Positions 46,538-56,073 of a stretch of 64,000 bases of DNA are shown here, piece after piece. The notes beneath the pieces are model-generated. The model did no database searches and was not told where the DNA came from. It worked only from the letters and a program-made list of their open reading frames with translations. This stretch comes from Sulfurimonas sp. (lineage in GTDB: Bacteria; Campylobacterota; Campylobacteria; Campylobacterales; Sulfurimonadaceae). The DNA lies in the NCBI GenBank assembly GCA_021732045.1, contig JAKFWK010000002.1, positions 62,001-126,000 on the forward strand. Direction: 5' to 3'. A program made the translations under genes and the position numbers. How positions within the stretch are numbered: position 1 is the stretch's first letter; every line of letters starts with the position of its first letter.

Positions 46538-47230
46538 ATGAAAATAGCAATAATGGGCGCAATGCCAGAAGAGATAGCTCCAATACTCAAGAGACTAGAA
46601 ACATACAAAACAATAGAGTATGCTGGTAACAAATATTATGAAGCATCATACAAAGGTGTTGATTTGGTTGTAGCGTATTCAAAAATCGGAAAAGTTTTCT
46701 CGACTCTTACTGCCACAACGATGATTGAGCATTTTGGTATAAGTGTAATGCTTTTTTCTGGTGTTGCTGGAGCTATATCTTCTGAGTTAAAAGTTGGAGA
46801 TCTTATTGTTGCATCAAAACTCTCTCAACATGACCTAGACATAACGGCATTTGGCCATCCTTATGGATATGTTCCTGAGGGTTCGGTTTATGTTGAGGCA
46901 GATAGAAAAATGATTGAGATAAGTAAAGCTGTAGCTTCTGAAATTGGAAAGACAGTTAAAGAGGGCATTATTGCAACAGGCGATCAGTTTGTTGCAAATG
47001 AAGAGAGAAAAAACTGGATAGGAAAAACATTTAATGCTGATGCTCTTGAGATGGAGGGTGCCAGTGTTGCTGTGGTTTGCGATGCGCTAAATGTGCCATT
47101 TTTTATACTTCGCGCTATTAGTGATGCTGCTGATATGGATGCGAGTTTTAGTTTTGATGAGTTTTTAGAGACAAGCGCTAATGAGAGTGCTGAATTTATA
47201 ATGAAAATGGTAGATAAACTTATTGATTAA
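46538..47230 (+). CDS. mtnN: 5'-methylthioadenosine/S-adenosylhomocysteine nucleosidase
   Basis: 230 residues with MKIAIMGAMPEEIAPIL, the FSGVAGAI motif, QFVANEE and the catalytic AMEME-like ALEMEGASVA, plus SDAAD. It hydrolyses MTA, SAH and in this phylum also aminodeoxyfutalosine in the menaquinone pathway. The last point is known for Campylobacter and Helicobacter homologues. Coupled to ttcA by an 8-base overlap. Confidence 0.95.
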   Translation: MKIAIMGAMPEEIAPILKRLETYKTIEYAGNKYYEASYKGVDLVVAYSKIGKVFSTLTATTMIEHFGISVMLFSGVAGAISSELKVGDLIVASKLSQHDLDITAFGHPYGYVPEGSVYVEADRKMIEISKAVASEIGKTVKEGIIATGDQFVANEERKNWIGKTFNADALEMEGASVAVVCDALNVPFFILRAISDAADMDASFSFDEFLETSANESAEFIMKMVDKLID

Positions 47231-47978
47231 AATATCTAAAAAAATCATGAGTAAGCTTGGCAAAACTAATGCCGAGTTTAATCTAATAGAAGAGGGTGAT
47301 AAAATTTTAGTTGGGCTTAGTGGTGGAAAAGATTCACTAACTATGATTCACGCTATGAAAGAGCAACAAAAAAGAGCACCTTTTAAATTTGAGTTTATTG
47401 CTGTAACTGTGGGTTATGGTATGGATGAAAACTTTGATAAACTCGCCGCTCATTGCAGAGAATATGACATTGAGCATATAATCCATGATACTGATATTTA
47501 TAGCCTTGCAGAAGAAAAAATTAGAAAAAATTCATCATTTTGTAGTTTTTTCTCTCGCATGAGAAGAGGCTCTTTGTACAGCGTTGCCCAAAAATATGGT
47601 TGCAATAAAGTAGCTCTTGGCCACCATATGGATGATGCGGCAGAGAGTTTTTTTATGAATTTTATATATAATGGTCAAATGCGCTCATTAGCACCAAAAT
47701 ATAGAGCAGAAAATGGCTTAATTGTGATTCGTCCGTTGATTCAGATGAGAGAGCGACAGCTATCTGCATTTGTGCTTGATAATGAGATCTCTACAATTGG
47801 CGATGAAGCTTGTCCTTCGATGAGGTTTGATGTTAAAATGCCTCACGCCAGAGCAAACACAAAAGTTATGTTAGCAAAGATGGAGAGAGAGTTCCCAGCT
47901 CTATTTACTAGTCTAAATTCTGCATTCAAAAATATATCATACGAGAGTTTTTTTGACGCAGAGAAATTCAATGTTTAA
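47223..47978 (+). CDS. TtcA-like PP-loop tRNA thiolase, second CxxC cysteine missing
   Basis: 251 residues. The adenylation motif is SGGKDS (VGLSGGKDSLTM). TtcA normally binds an Fe-S cluster through CxxC plus a later Cys; here the pair reads FCSFFSRMRRG, so the second cysteine is Phe. A later Cys is in EACPSMRFD. The enzyme makes 2-thiocytidine in tRNA. It may be a variant family with another cluster ligand or a related sulfur transferase. TTG start overlaps mtnN; an internal ATG at 47247 is possible. Neighbour mtnN gives no functional tie. Confidence 0.85.
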   Translation: MIKISKKIMSKLGKTNAEFNLIEEGDKILVGLSGGKDSLTMIHAMKEQQKRAPFKFEFIAVTVGYGMDENFDKLAAHCREYDIEHIIHDTDIYSLAEEKIRKNSSFCSFFSRMRRGSLYSVAQKYGCNKVALGHHMDDAAESFFMNFIYNGQMRSLAPKYRAENGLIVIRPLIQMRERQLSAFVLDNEISTIGDEACPSMRFDVKMPHARANTKVMLAKMEREFPALFTSLNSAFKNISYESFFDAEKFNV

Positions 47979-48052
47979 ATCCATCGTAAATTACTTATGA
48001 TATTATACATTTCAAATTTTTATCAAGCATATTTAACCAACAAGGAAAGATA

Positions 48053-48763
48053 ATGGGCAGAGCCTTTGAATACAGAAAAGCATCAAAACTAAAAAGATGG
48101 GGAGCAATGTCAAAGTTGTTTCCAAAATTGGGAAAAATAATCACTATGGCAGCCAAAGATGGTGGCACAGATCCTGACACAAACTCTAGACTTCGCACTG
48201 CTGTACTAAATGCAAAAGCTGAAAATATGCCAAAAGATAATATTGACGCAGCTATAAAAAGGGCATTAGCAAAAGATACAGCTAGCATGTTAGAGGTAAA
48301 TTTTGAGGGAAAAGCTCCACATGGAGTGCAGTTTTTTATAGAATGTATGACGGATAATAACACAAGAACTGTAGCAAATGTTAAAAATATACTTACAAAA
48401 CATGGTGGAGAGATGCTGACAAAAGGCTCTTTAGAGTTTATGTTTGACAGAAAAACATTAATAGAGTTTGCTCTTGAAGATGGGATGAACCTAGAAGAGC
48501 TTGAGCTTGAGCTTATTGATGCTGGATTGGAAGAGATAGAAGAAGATAGTGGTACAGTTGTTGTAACTGGTGATTATACTAGTTTTGGTGCTTTAAACTC
48601 GGCAATTGAAAGTTTGGGCATAGAGATTTTAAAGGCTACCTTAGAGAGAATGCCAAATTCTCCAATTTCTATCACCGAGCAACAACAAGCAGATATAGAC
48701 AAGATAATGGATAAGCTGGATGACGATGATGATGTTCAGAAAGTTTATACAAATATAGAATAA
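48053..48763 (+). CDS. yebC: YebC/PmpR-family protein
   Basis: 236 residues beginning [21 protein letters not shown], with [11 protein letters not shown], the [12 protein letters not shown] motif and the [16 protein letters not shown] segment. YebC proteins act as transcription regulators or, in recent work, relieve ribosome stalling. Start ATG 48053 with CAAGGA upstream. Ends before a strong terminator and the convergent pilus operon. Confidence 0.95.
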   Translation: MGRAFEYRKASKLKRWGAMSKLFPKLGKIITMAAKDGGTDPDTNSRLRTAVLNAKAENMPKDNIDAAIKRALAKDTASMLEVNFEGKAPHGVQFFIECMTDNNTRTVANVKNILTKHGGEMLTKGSLEFMFDRKTLIEFALEDGMNLEELELELIDAGLEEIEEDSGTVVVTGDYTSFGALNSAIESLGIEILKATLERMPNSPISITEQQQADIDKIMDKLDDDDDVQKVYTNIE

Positions 48764-48775
48764 TTGACTGCAATC

Positions 48776-48815
48776 TCTCTCAAGAATCTTTTATTGTGAT
48801 TCTTGTAGAGTTTTT
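48776..48815 (+). terminator. Terminator of yebC
   Basis: CAAGAATC (48781-48788) pairs with GATTCTTG (48798-48805), extended by CTCT/AGAG with one mismatch and followed by TTTTT. On the minus strand no T tract follows, so it serves the plus strand. Confidence 0.7.
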
Positions 48816-50063
48816 CTAATGCCCACCACTTACGGCTTTGCCCATGTCCCACATAGGTAAAAATATACCAAGTGCCAATAAAATAACCATTCCAGCAATA
48901 ATAAAAAGCATAATAGGCTCCACCGCTTCAGATAAACCATCTATTATGGCATCAAATCTCATTTTAAAATACTCGGCCACTTTGGTTATCATGGCATCAA
49001 GAGTACCACTGTCTTCACCAGCTCTAACCATTTGAATTATCATATTTTCAAAAAGTTTCGTATCTTCAAGTCCTTTGTTTAACGCTGAGCCCTTCTCTAC
49101 AGCCATCCTTACTGATAGTAGTTTTGTTTTTAGTGGAAGATTATCAATCATAGATATAGAGGTATCAAGAGCCTCAGCTATTGGGATACCTGCTCTAATT
49201 AACTCAGAAAATACAAGTGTAAAGCGACTAAGTGTTGAGAACATTATGAGATTTTTAACAAGGTATGTTCTAAGTAATACTTTATGCCAACCATATCTTA
49301 TGTGAATATAGTTGTTTATGAGATATCTAAATATCATAAATGATGTAAAAAGTATTGCCAAGACATAAAGTCCATAGTTATTAAAAAGATGCTCAAGATA
49401 GAGTAGTATCTTTGTTGGTAGAGGTAGCTCAGCATGAAGTTTTTCAAACATACTCTTAAAGTTAGGAACAACATATGAGATTAAAATAACAAAAGCAACC
49501 GCCATTGCGATCATTACATTTCTGGGATATGCCATAGCTTTTTTAAATTTGATAAAGTTGGCTCTAATCTCTTCTAGCATATTTGCTAGTGAATAAAGTG
49601 CATCATCTAGATTACCTGTCTTTTCACCTAATTGAGTCATGGCAATAGTAAGGTTTCCTAATTCAAAACTAAAGTTGCTCATTGACTTAGAGAGTGACTG
49701 ACCTGAATTTATATCTTCAGCAAGTTTATTGAAAATAAATTTTAAATTTTCATCATTTGTTGATTTTGAAATCTCATTGAGCGATTCATATATTGAAATT
49801 CCAGCATTAGTCATAACAGCAAGTTGTCTTATAGATGCAATCAAGGCATCTGGCTTCAGTTTTTTCTTTTTTACATTGCTCAGTAAATTTGTTTTAAATC
49901 TTTTAAATCTAACTTCGAGTGGTTCCTCTGCTTCTGTTACTTTGATTATTATTCCAGAATATTTTAGTTTAGCACTATCATTTGCCTGTTTTCTGTCTTC
50001 AGCATAAATACCAAATTCCTCTTTTTTACCTTTTGTGAGTATAGTTGCTATATAATAATTCAT
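48816..50063 (-). CDS. Inner-membrane platform protein, GspF/MshG/CtsF type
   Basis: 415 residues with the two GspF repeats: DALIASIRQLAVMTNAGISIYESL and the later LSRFTLVFSELIRAGIPIAEAL, each followed by a membrane helix, plus the final helix (PIMLFIIAGMVILLALGIFLPMW). It forms the platform that pilin subunits pass on assembly. Its ATG overlaps the ATPase stop by one base (TAATG). Last gene of the operon. Confidence 0.95.
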   Translation of the reverse strand: MNYYIATILTKGKKEEFGIYAEDRKQANDSAKLKYSGIIIKVTEAEEPLEVRFKRFKTNLLSNVKKKKLKPDALIASIRQLAVMTNAGISIYESLNEISKSTNDENLKFIFNKLAEDINSGQSLSKSMSNFSFELGNLTIAMTQLGEKTGNLDDALYSLANMLEEIRANFIKFKKAMAYPRNVMIAMAVAFVILISYVVPNFKSMFEKLHAELPLPTKILLYLEHLFNNYGLYVLAILFTSFMIFRYLINNYIHIRYGWHKVLLRTYLVKNLIMFSTLSRFTLVFSELIRAGIPIAEALDTSISMIDNLPLKTKLLSVRMAVEKGSALNKGLEDTKLFENMIIQMVRAGEDSGTLDAMITKVAEYFKMRFDAIIDGLSEAVEPIMLFIIAGMVILLALGIFLPMWDMGKAVSGGH

Positions 50064-51796
50064 TATTTTGCCACCTTTAAAATTTCTTCTAAGCTAGTTA
50101 CTCCAGCAAGAGCCTTGTCTATTCCGTTGTCAAGTAAGCCAACAAAGCCATCTTTGTTTGCTTGTGCACGCAGAGCTTCCATCGACGCACCTTTTGCAAT
50201 TAGTGATCTTAAATCGTCAGTAATTACAAGAACTTCACAGATCATCTCTCTTCCCATGTATCCAGTTTCATTACACTCTCTGCACCCTTTTCCAACATAA
50301 AATCTGCTATTTTCTGGTAACATGTGATGTAATTCCTCGAGTGTTGTAGCTGATATTCTCTCTTCAGTTTTACAGTTTTTGCATATTTTTCTTACAAGTC
50401 TTTGTGCCTGAATTGCAACAAGCGCCCCACTTATAAGGTAGTGTGGTATACCCATATCAACCATACGAGTAATAGCGCTAATTGAATCATTTGTATGAAG
50501 AGTTGAAATTACCATATGTCCAGTAAGCGCGGCTTTTACTGCAATTTCCAGTGTCTCTTTATCTCGAATCTCTCCAATCATAATTTTATCTGGATCTTGT
50601 CTTAAAATAGATCTTAGTGCATCAGCAAAACTTAGACCCACCTTTGGGTTAACTTGAACTTGTTGAATTAGATTCATTCGGTATTCTACTGGATCCTCAA
50701 CTGTAATTACTTTGTCTTCAACATTTCTTAGTTCGTTTAATGCGCCATAGAGTGTGGTTGTCTTACCACTTCCTGTTGGACCAGTTACTAGTATAATCCC
50801 ATATGGAACATGAAGAGCTTTTAGTAGTTTTTGATAGCTTGCGGTATCCATTCCTGCATCTTCTAGTTGCACCAATGCCTTTTCTTTATCAAGAACCCTG
50901 TTAACTATAGACTCTCCATATATTGTCGGGAGAGTAGAGATACGAAAATCATACTCTCTATTTCCAACCATTGTTGAAAATCTTCCATCTTGTTGCTTTC
51001 TTTTTTCTGCAATATCAAGATTTGCTAATAGTTTTAATCTTGAGGCAAGTGGTGGATAAATATCTTTTTCAAATATAAAGATTTCAGCCAATCTCCCATC
51101 TATTCTCGCCCTAACTACACAGTTTTTTTCAGTTGGCTCAATATGAATATCACTAGCTCGACCTTTTATGCAGGCATTTAATATAACATCAATAAGAAGA
51201 AGTATAGAAGATGCTTCTTGCTGCTGTTCAATCGAGCTTATAGAGTTTAGTTCATCCCTTATCTTTTTAACTAAGCCCTTTACACTATCTTTTAGTTCTA
51301 ACTTAAATAGATAAGCTGCTATCTGTTTTTTTGTTGCAACTGCTATTTTTATAGGTTTTCTTGGAAATAGTCTTTGTACTGCGTCTTGTGCTTCTAAATC
51401 TAATGGGTCACTAAAAGCAATAACTATGTTTAAATCATTTTCAGATATTGGAAAGACATTATATTTTTTGAGCTGAGCCAATGAGATATTGGCGGTTAAT
51501 CTATAGTCCATATCTATGGAGTCTAAGTCTAAAAATGGGCGATTTTGTTCGTGAGCTAGCTTAATCAATACATCTTTTTCATGTATATAATCATAATTAT
51601 CAATTATGGATAAGTTGTATTCACCATTTAAAATTTTCTCAACAATAAACCTAATAAGTCTATCCATAGTCATGAAACCAGAAATGGTAATGTCTCTTAG
51701 AATTAAGTTGTTATCTAATCCTTTGGCAACTAATCTATCAACCTGACTCTTCATTATCGAGCCATTTGCTAGTAAGTCTGAAATAATTCTATCCAT
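50063..51796 (-). CDS. Assembly ATPase, GspE/PilB/MshE/CtsE type
   Basis: 577 residues. An N-terminal GspE domain (about 90-170), then Walker A GPTGSGKTTTLYG, the Asp box ITVEDPVEYR, Walker B MIGEIRDKETLEIA, the His box GHMVISTLHTND and a tetracysteine zinc site (CKNCK and CRECNETGYMGR). Powers pilus extension. Separated from the next gene upstream by six bases. In the cts arrangement this is CtsE. Confidence 0.96.
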   Translation of the reverse strand: MDRIISDLLANGSIMKSQVDRLVAKGLDNNLILRDITISGFMTMDRLIRFIVEKILNGEYNLSIIDNYDYIHEKDVLIKLAHEQNRPFLDLDSIDMDYRLTANISLAQLKKYNVFPISENDLNIVIAFSDPLDLEAQDAVQRLFPRKPIKIAVATKKQIAAYLFKLELKDSVKGLVKKIRDELNSISSIEQQQEASSILLLIDVILNACIKGRASDIHIEPTEKNCVVRARIDGRLAEIFIFEKDIYPPLASRLKLLANLDIAEKRKQQDGRFSTMVGNREYDFRISTLPTIYGESIVNRVLDKEKALVQLEDAGMDTASYQKLLKALHVPYGIILVTGPTGSGKTTTLYGALNELRNVEDKVITVEDPVEYRMNLIQQVQVNPKVGLSFADALRSILRQDPDKIMIGEIRDKETLEIAVKAALTGHMVISTLHTNDSISAITRMVDMGIPHYLISGALVAIQAQRLVRKICKNCKTEERISATTLEELHHMLPENSRFYVGKGCRECNETGYMGREMICEVLVITDDLRSLIAKGASMEALRAQANKDGFVGLLDNGIDKALAGVTSLEEILKVAK

Positions 51797-51802
51797 ATTT
51801 TC

Positions 51803-52345
51803 CTACCAGTATATATGTTGAGCTATTGTTGTAGAATCATATAACTCTTCAATCACTATTTTATCAAGATATTTATCTTTTATGGTGTATAGCTTGTAGC
51901 TAACTCTATTGTCTTTATCATCTTTTAGAAGATAGTATTGTTGCTTGTTGTTGTCTAGTTTAACATATAGATCAAAAACTTTAGACAACACATGGTCTGT
52001 AGTTGGCAGATTTAGTGACTTCAGATTATAGTTATCAAGCAATGCGTGATATAAAAGTTTTTTTTGCATATAGATAATAGAGAAATATGAGGCATTGGAG
52101 CGTGACTCTTTTGAGGCTCTGAGGGCTGTAATGGCTATTGGAAGTCGATCGATATAATCAACATTTAGGCATGCGAATGCATACAAGGATATGTACTCTT
52201 CATCATTTACATTTGAATTAAAATTATTAAATCCAATATTACAAACTTCTTTAAATTTTCTATTTTCATAAAGATTCAACATATTTTTTTTGATATTATA
52301 TGCATAAGAGTTAATTATAATTAATAAAATTATAAATATTTTCAT
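51803..52345 (-). CDS. Periplasmic protein of the pilus operon, unknown
   Basis: 180 residues with a signal peptide (MKIFIILLIIINSYA), then a helical, Tyr/Asn-rich region (LYENRKFKEVCNIGFNNF), which may hold TPR-like repeats, and a C-terminal beta portion (YYLLKDDKDNRVSYKLYTI). It has no counterpart in the textbook MSHA operon order. It overlaps the TPR gene by four bases and lies in an interval equivalent to Cj1472c of C. jejuni. Function unknown. Confidence 0.75.
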   Translation of the reverse strand: MKIFIILLIIINSYAYNIKKNMLNLYENRKFKEVCNIGFNNFNSNVNDEEYISLYAFACLNVDYIDRLPIAITALRASKESRSNASYFSIIYMQKKLLYHALLDNYNLKSLNLPTTDHVLSKVFDLYVKLDNNKQQYYLLKDDKDNRVSYKLYTIKDKYLDKIVIEELYDSTTIAQHIYW

Positions 52346-53178
52346 TTGAATTTTCCTGATTTAAGATCATCTAAGAATATTTTTGCATTTTGCGATTTTG
52401 TGGATGACACATACTGCTCTAGCGTTTGAATTGCCTTGTCTCTTTGATTTAATTTAACTAGTGATTTAGCAAAGATAATCCAGCTCTCGTCAATATTACT
52501 ATCAATGCCATTTGTGGTGAGTGCATAGTTGTATGAATGTTCATATTCGGCAAGTTGATAATATTTTTTTGCAATAAACAAACTTAAAGCTGGATTTTTA
52601 TTTACATTGAACCTTTTTATTACATCTTGTATATCACTATTTTCTTTATTTATTGTTATTTTTTCGGAAGCTTTATTTTCAATTTTTGTAGTTTGTTTTT
52701 TTTGTGCCGGAGCGATATCTACTATAATTTCTTCTTTTTTTACTGGAGCAATCGCGGGAGTGACCAATGATATTTTGTCGTGCGTAATTTGAGAGTCTAT
52801 AATACTACTCTTAGACGAACTTAGTTTTATATTTTTCATAAATTCAAGAGAAGGAGTAAAAATTATTTTATTGTCTGAAGAGATTTCATTGATTTGCCCT
52901 TCTTTGTCGCTTCTATTTTTATCACTTGCATTATCTTCTGTAGTGGTTGCTGAAATAACCGTTGAGACATTGGTACTATTTCCTTGGCTATTTTTACTTA
53001 CTGTTTTGTTTTGCTCGGCATATATTTTATCTGCTTGCGCGCTGTTGTATATATTAGTCATTGTAAAATACGCAAGCAATAAAATAAAAATAACTAAAAT
53101 AAAAATAACTATATAAGGTACATATAATTTTAGTTTATATTTTTTATGTCTATTTTCTAAATCATTTATGTTAAGCAT
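52342..53178 (-). CDS. Membrane-anchored TPR protein, MshN-like
   Basis: 278 residues. A single helix near 20-42 (YIVIFILVIFILLLAYFTM), a Ser/Asn/Lys-rich linker of about 120 residues and a C-terminal repeat region (FNVNKNPALSLFIAKKYYQLAEYEHSYNYAL, WIIFAKSLVKLNQRDKAIQTLEQYV) with TPR character. In MSHA loci mshN has this layout. It overlaps the ExeA-type gene by eight bases. Probably helps position the secretin or platform in the periplasm. Confidence 0.8.
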   Translation of the reverse strand: MLNINDLENRHKKYKLKLYVPYIVIFILVIFILLLAYFTMTNIYNSAQADKIYAEQNKTVSKNSQGNSTNVSTVISATTTEDNASDKNRSDKEGQINEISSDNKIIFTPSLEFMKNIKLSSSKSSIIDSQITHDKISLVTPAIAPVKKEEIIVDIAPAQKKQTTKIENKASEKITINKENSDIQDVIKRFNVNKNPALSLFIAKKYYQLAEYEHSYNYALTTNGIDSNIDESWIIFAKSLVKLNQRDKAIQTLEQYVSSTKSQNAKIFLDDLKSGKFK

Positions 53179-53986
53179 TTAATAATCCAGTGTGAATAGC
53201 TGACATCTCAATAATTTTTTTAGATATCTCTTTTGAATTAATTCTTGATGGATCGTTACTCGCATAATAAGTATATATTTCAAATATTGTAAAAATTAAT
53301 TTATTCGTCTCTCTGTAGTTACCATCAGTAAATTTATATATTAAATTTACCGCTTTTTGTGTAAACATTGTTGCTGTATCTAGATTGTTTGCCAACATAA
53401 GTTTTTTTTGAATATATAGCTGTAGTTCACTTGCGGATGCATTATCCAGTCTTATATTTTCCCATATTCTGGTTTGAAAATGCTCTTTAGCTATCAAATC
53501 CTCTTTTTCTGTTTTATGAAGAGCAATTACAAATTTTACTTTTCTTGTATCTGATAGGAGTCTTATTTTTTCCATAAGTGCCGTAGAGTAAAGCTGTGCT
53601 TCATCTAGCATTATAATGGGAATAGTGACCTCTTTTTGTTCACTATTTTCTACCACCTTCATAAATTGAGTAAAATTTAGCTCATTATTATATTTCATAT
53701 CATACAAATCTTGAGCTATTGTTTTAAAAAACTCACTTTCATCTAGTATGGGAGTTTTGTAGAGATATATTTTTTGAGACTCTTTGATGTCATTGTAGAG
53801 TTTTGATAGCAACATGCTCTTGCCTGCTCCAGGCTTTCCATAGAGCATTATCATTTTTATTGGTTTTTTTAAAGACTCTTTAAAAGATTGATAGATAATA
53901 GAGACTCTTTCAAGCTTTATAAAATCTTTACTGTTTACAGCATCCAAAAAAACATTTTTAGAGTTTTCAAAGATATCAGTTCTCAA
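53171..53986 (-). CDS. ExeA/MshM-type AAA ATPase, CtsP counterpart
   Basis: 271 residues. Walker A LYGKPGAGKSML near residue 44, Walker B PIIMLDEAQLYS, a sensor-like VKFVIALHKTE and the ARM-like RIWENIRLDNA region. Starts at TTG 53986, two bases after the secretin stop. Family members (ExeA/MshM) help insert the secretin; no peptidoglycan-binding domain is present here. Between secretin and TPR genes, as in msh and cts loci. Confidence 0.9.
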   Translation of the reverse strand: MRTDIFENSKNVFLDAVNSKDFIKLERVSIIYQSFKESLKKPIKMIMLYGKPGAGKSMLLSKLYNDIKESQKIYLYKTPILDESEFFKTIAQDLYDMKYNNELNFTQFMKVVENSEQKEVTIPIIMLDEAQLYSTALMEKIRLLSDTRKVKFVIALHKTEKEDLIAKEHFQTRIWENIRLDNASASELQLYIQKKLMLANNLDTATMFTQKAVNLIYKFTDGNYRETNKLIFTIFEIYTYYASNDPSRINSKEISKKIIEMSAIHTGLLNA

Positions 53987-53988
53987 AT

Positions 53989-55593
53989 TTACTCTTTTGA
54001 GTCATTCGAGTCACTTGTTAGACTAACAGTCGCTTCTTTCGCGCTTTTTAATATCTTTTCTGAGAAGTTTTGATATCCTAAGCTCTCTAGTGAAAGATTT
54101 GACTTATCTCTGTTTATGATATGAGGCTCTATTACTATTATAAGTTCTTGAACAACTTTTTGTTTATTCTCATATTTAAAAAGAGAGTTGATTATTGGAA
54201 TATCGCCAAGTATTGGTACCTTGATAACATTATTTGTGTAGCTTGTATTGATTAGTCCACCAAGAATAATTCTATTTCCATCTTTTACTGTAACAACAGA
54301 TGAGAGTTGTCTTCGTCTTAAGTCAGGCGGCATAGTTCTTTCTGCACCAGCAACAAGAGTCATGTCTGAAGCTGTTTCTGATAATGATGGATTTATTTTT
54401 AGTGTTATTGTTTTATCATCAGATATCTCTGGTGTTATATCTAGAAGAACACCAGCAAAAACAGATAAAACTTGATCTTCTTGACTCGTGGTTCCTGTCG
54501 TTCCACCAGCAAGTGTGCTTGAGCTTTGTATTTTATAAAAGAACTCGGTTCCTGCTGATATTATAGCTGGTTGGTTGTTAAGTGTTAAGACTTTTGGATT
54601 TGAGATAGAGTTTACTTCACCCTGTGTCTTTAAAAATTTAATAACTTCATTCAAAGTGCCTTTTGCGTTAATGTTGATAAGATGCGCATTATCACTACTA
54701 CCACCATATGTTCCAGTTGTGATTCTTCCATCTTTAAATTCACTTACATTTTTAGCAAATATTTTATCAACACTAACATTTATATTTTCGAGCGCAAAAA
54801 GTTGGCTCCAGTCAACCCCTGTTGTTTTACCATCGCTTAGCGTAACAGAGAGTAGCTGAACATCTATAAGTACTTCTAGCTTTACTTTATCCTGAAGAGC
54901 TTTTAAGTATTTCTCAAATCTCTCTATCTGCTTAGATGTTGCAGTTACTGTTATGATTCCAGCGTTTTTGTTGATAACTGGGGCTTCAGCTAGATACATA
55001 TCTTGAGGTCTATTTAAGATTTTTTGAAACTCTAAGTCTAACTCTTTCCAAAAATGAACTTCATCTACAGACTCTATTTTTATGCCCGACTTTCCACTTT
55101 TTGCTCGATTGATACCAGTGCCAGTGTTGCCACCGGCAGTAGCGCCAGTAGTGCCACCAGCCCCAGTAGTGCCAGTAGTGCCACCAGCGCCCTCAGAAGA
55201 AAGAGTTACATCTGTGGCTCCAGTGCTTTTTCTTTGTGATAAGATATAATCAATACTAAACAGCTTTGTCGTTAGATAAGAGATTTTCAATATATTGTTT
55301 TCAATCGTATACGACAAATTATTCTCTTTTAAGACAATATTTAGGACTTCATCTATTGTAAGATTGTTTAAATTTGTTTTATTTAGTTTTGTCTCTAAAA
55401 ACTCTTGGGCTTTTGGATCAGTTACAATAATGCTAAATCCACACTCATCGCTTAATTGCTCTACAAAATCTATAATCTTCGTATTTTTTGTGGAGCTAAT
55501 GCTGAATAGTTCATATGAACAATCGGCCATAATACTACTGGAGAGTAGTGAAGCCAAAAGAGCTGTACATAGTGATATTTTTATAAGTTTCAT
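53989..55593 (-). CDS. Secretin of MshL/PilQ/CtsD type with Gly/Thr repeat
   Basis: 534 residues. Signal peptide (MKLIKISLCTALLASLLSSSIMA), an STN-type N-terminal domain (CGFSIIVTDPKAQEFLETKLNK), a low-complexity Gly/Thr/Ala segment near 130-165, and the secretin domain ending VTVKDGNRIILGGLI and VPILGDIPIINSLFKYENK. Forms the outer-membrane channel for the pilus or DNA uptake. A short C-terminal tail follows the last strand. Between the PilP-like gene and the ExeA-type gene. Confidence 0.95.
   Translation of the reverse strand: MKLIKISLCTALLASLLSSSIMADCSYELFSISSTKNTKIIDFVEQLSDECGFSIIVTDPKAQEFLETKLNKTNLNNLTIDEVLNIVLKENNLSYTIENNILKISYLTTKLFSIDYILSQRKSTGATDVTLSSEGAGGTTGTTGAGGTTGATAGGNTGTGINRAKSGKSGIKIESVDEVHFWKELDLEFQKILNRPQDMYLAEAPVINKNAGIITVTATSKQIERFEKYLKALQDKVKLEVLIDVQLLSVTLSDGKTTGVDWSQLFALENINVSVDKIFAKNVSEFKDGRITTGTYGGSSDNAHLININAKGTLNEVIKFLKTQGEVNSISNPKVLTLNNQPAIISAGTEFFYKIQSSSTLAGGTTGTTSQEDQVLSVFAGVLLDITPEISDDKTITLKINPSLSETASDMTLVAGAERTMPPDLRRRQLSSVVTVKDGNRIILGGLINTSYTNNVIKVPILGDIPIINSLFKYENKQKVVQELIIVIEPHIINRDKSNLSLESLGYQNFSEKILKSAKEATVSLTSDSNDSKE
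55115..55190 (+). repeat. Nine-base minisatellite within the secretin gene
   Basis: Interleaved 9-mers (GCCAGTAGT and GCCACCAGC types) encode the Gly/Ala/Thr run of the secretin on the minus strand. Multiples of nine keep the frame, so copy-number change would vary the linker without inactivating the protein. Confidence 0.7.
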
Positions 55594-55602
55594 GAATGTA
55601 TC

Positions 55603-56073
55603 CTACTTATTTTTAAATTTTAGAGTTTGTTTTTGGCTGCTTGTAGATAAAATAATCTCTTTGCCTCCATCTTTTAGTGTCACTGAATTTTTATCAATAT
55701 CCACTACCATATAGCCATCAATTTTCTCGCCCTTTTTATACCATCTCTCATCAATCAAAGCTGATTTGTTCATAACAGCAATAAGTTGATAATCTCTCTT
55801 CTTAACACTCTCTTTTATTGTTAATATTGATGGTAGTCCAGGTTTTTGAATAACTGTAACCACGGTAGATGAAGCAAGACCTTTTCTAGCCTCTTTTTTT
55901 TCTTTTTTATTTTTTTCTAAAAATACAAAAGTGTCAGTCATGGTTGTTATTTTAATGCCATTTCGTGGTGGTTTTATTGCCTCAATTTGCTCATCAACCC
56001 ACTCTAGCTCTGTAGCTACTAAAATAGTGCTCATAAAAAATAGTAGAAGAAAAGTTATTGTTTTTGTTTTCAT
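55603..56073 (-). CDS. Small periplasmic pilus protein, PilP/MshK-like
   Basis: 156 residues from ATG 56073, whose A is the last base of the previous stop (TAATG), with signal peptide (MKTKTITFLLLFFMSTILVA). A proline-rich start, then a beta-rich domain (DYQLIAVMNKSALIDERWYKKGEKIDGYMV) of the PilP/GspC type, which docks on the secretin. A longer reading from 56091 is disfavoured. In the msh order this is mshK. Confidence 0.82.
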   Translation of the reverse strand: MKTKTITFLLLFFMSTILVATELEWVDEQIEAIKPPRNGIKITTMTDTFVFLEKNKKEKKEARKGLASSTVVTVIQKPGLPSILTIKESVKKRDYQLIAVMNKSALIDERWYKKGEKIDGYMVVDIDKNSVTLKDGGKEIILSTSSQKQTLKFKNK

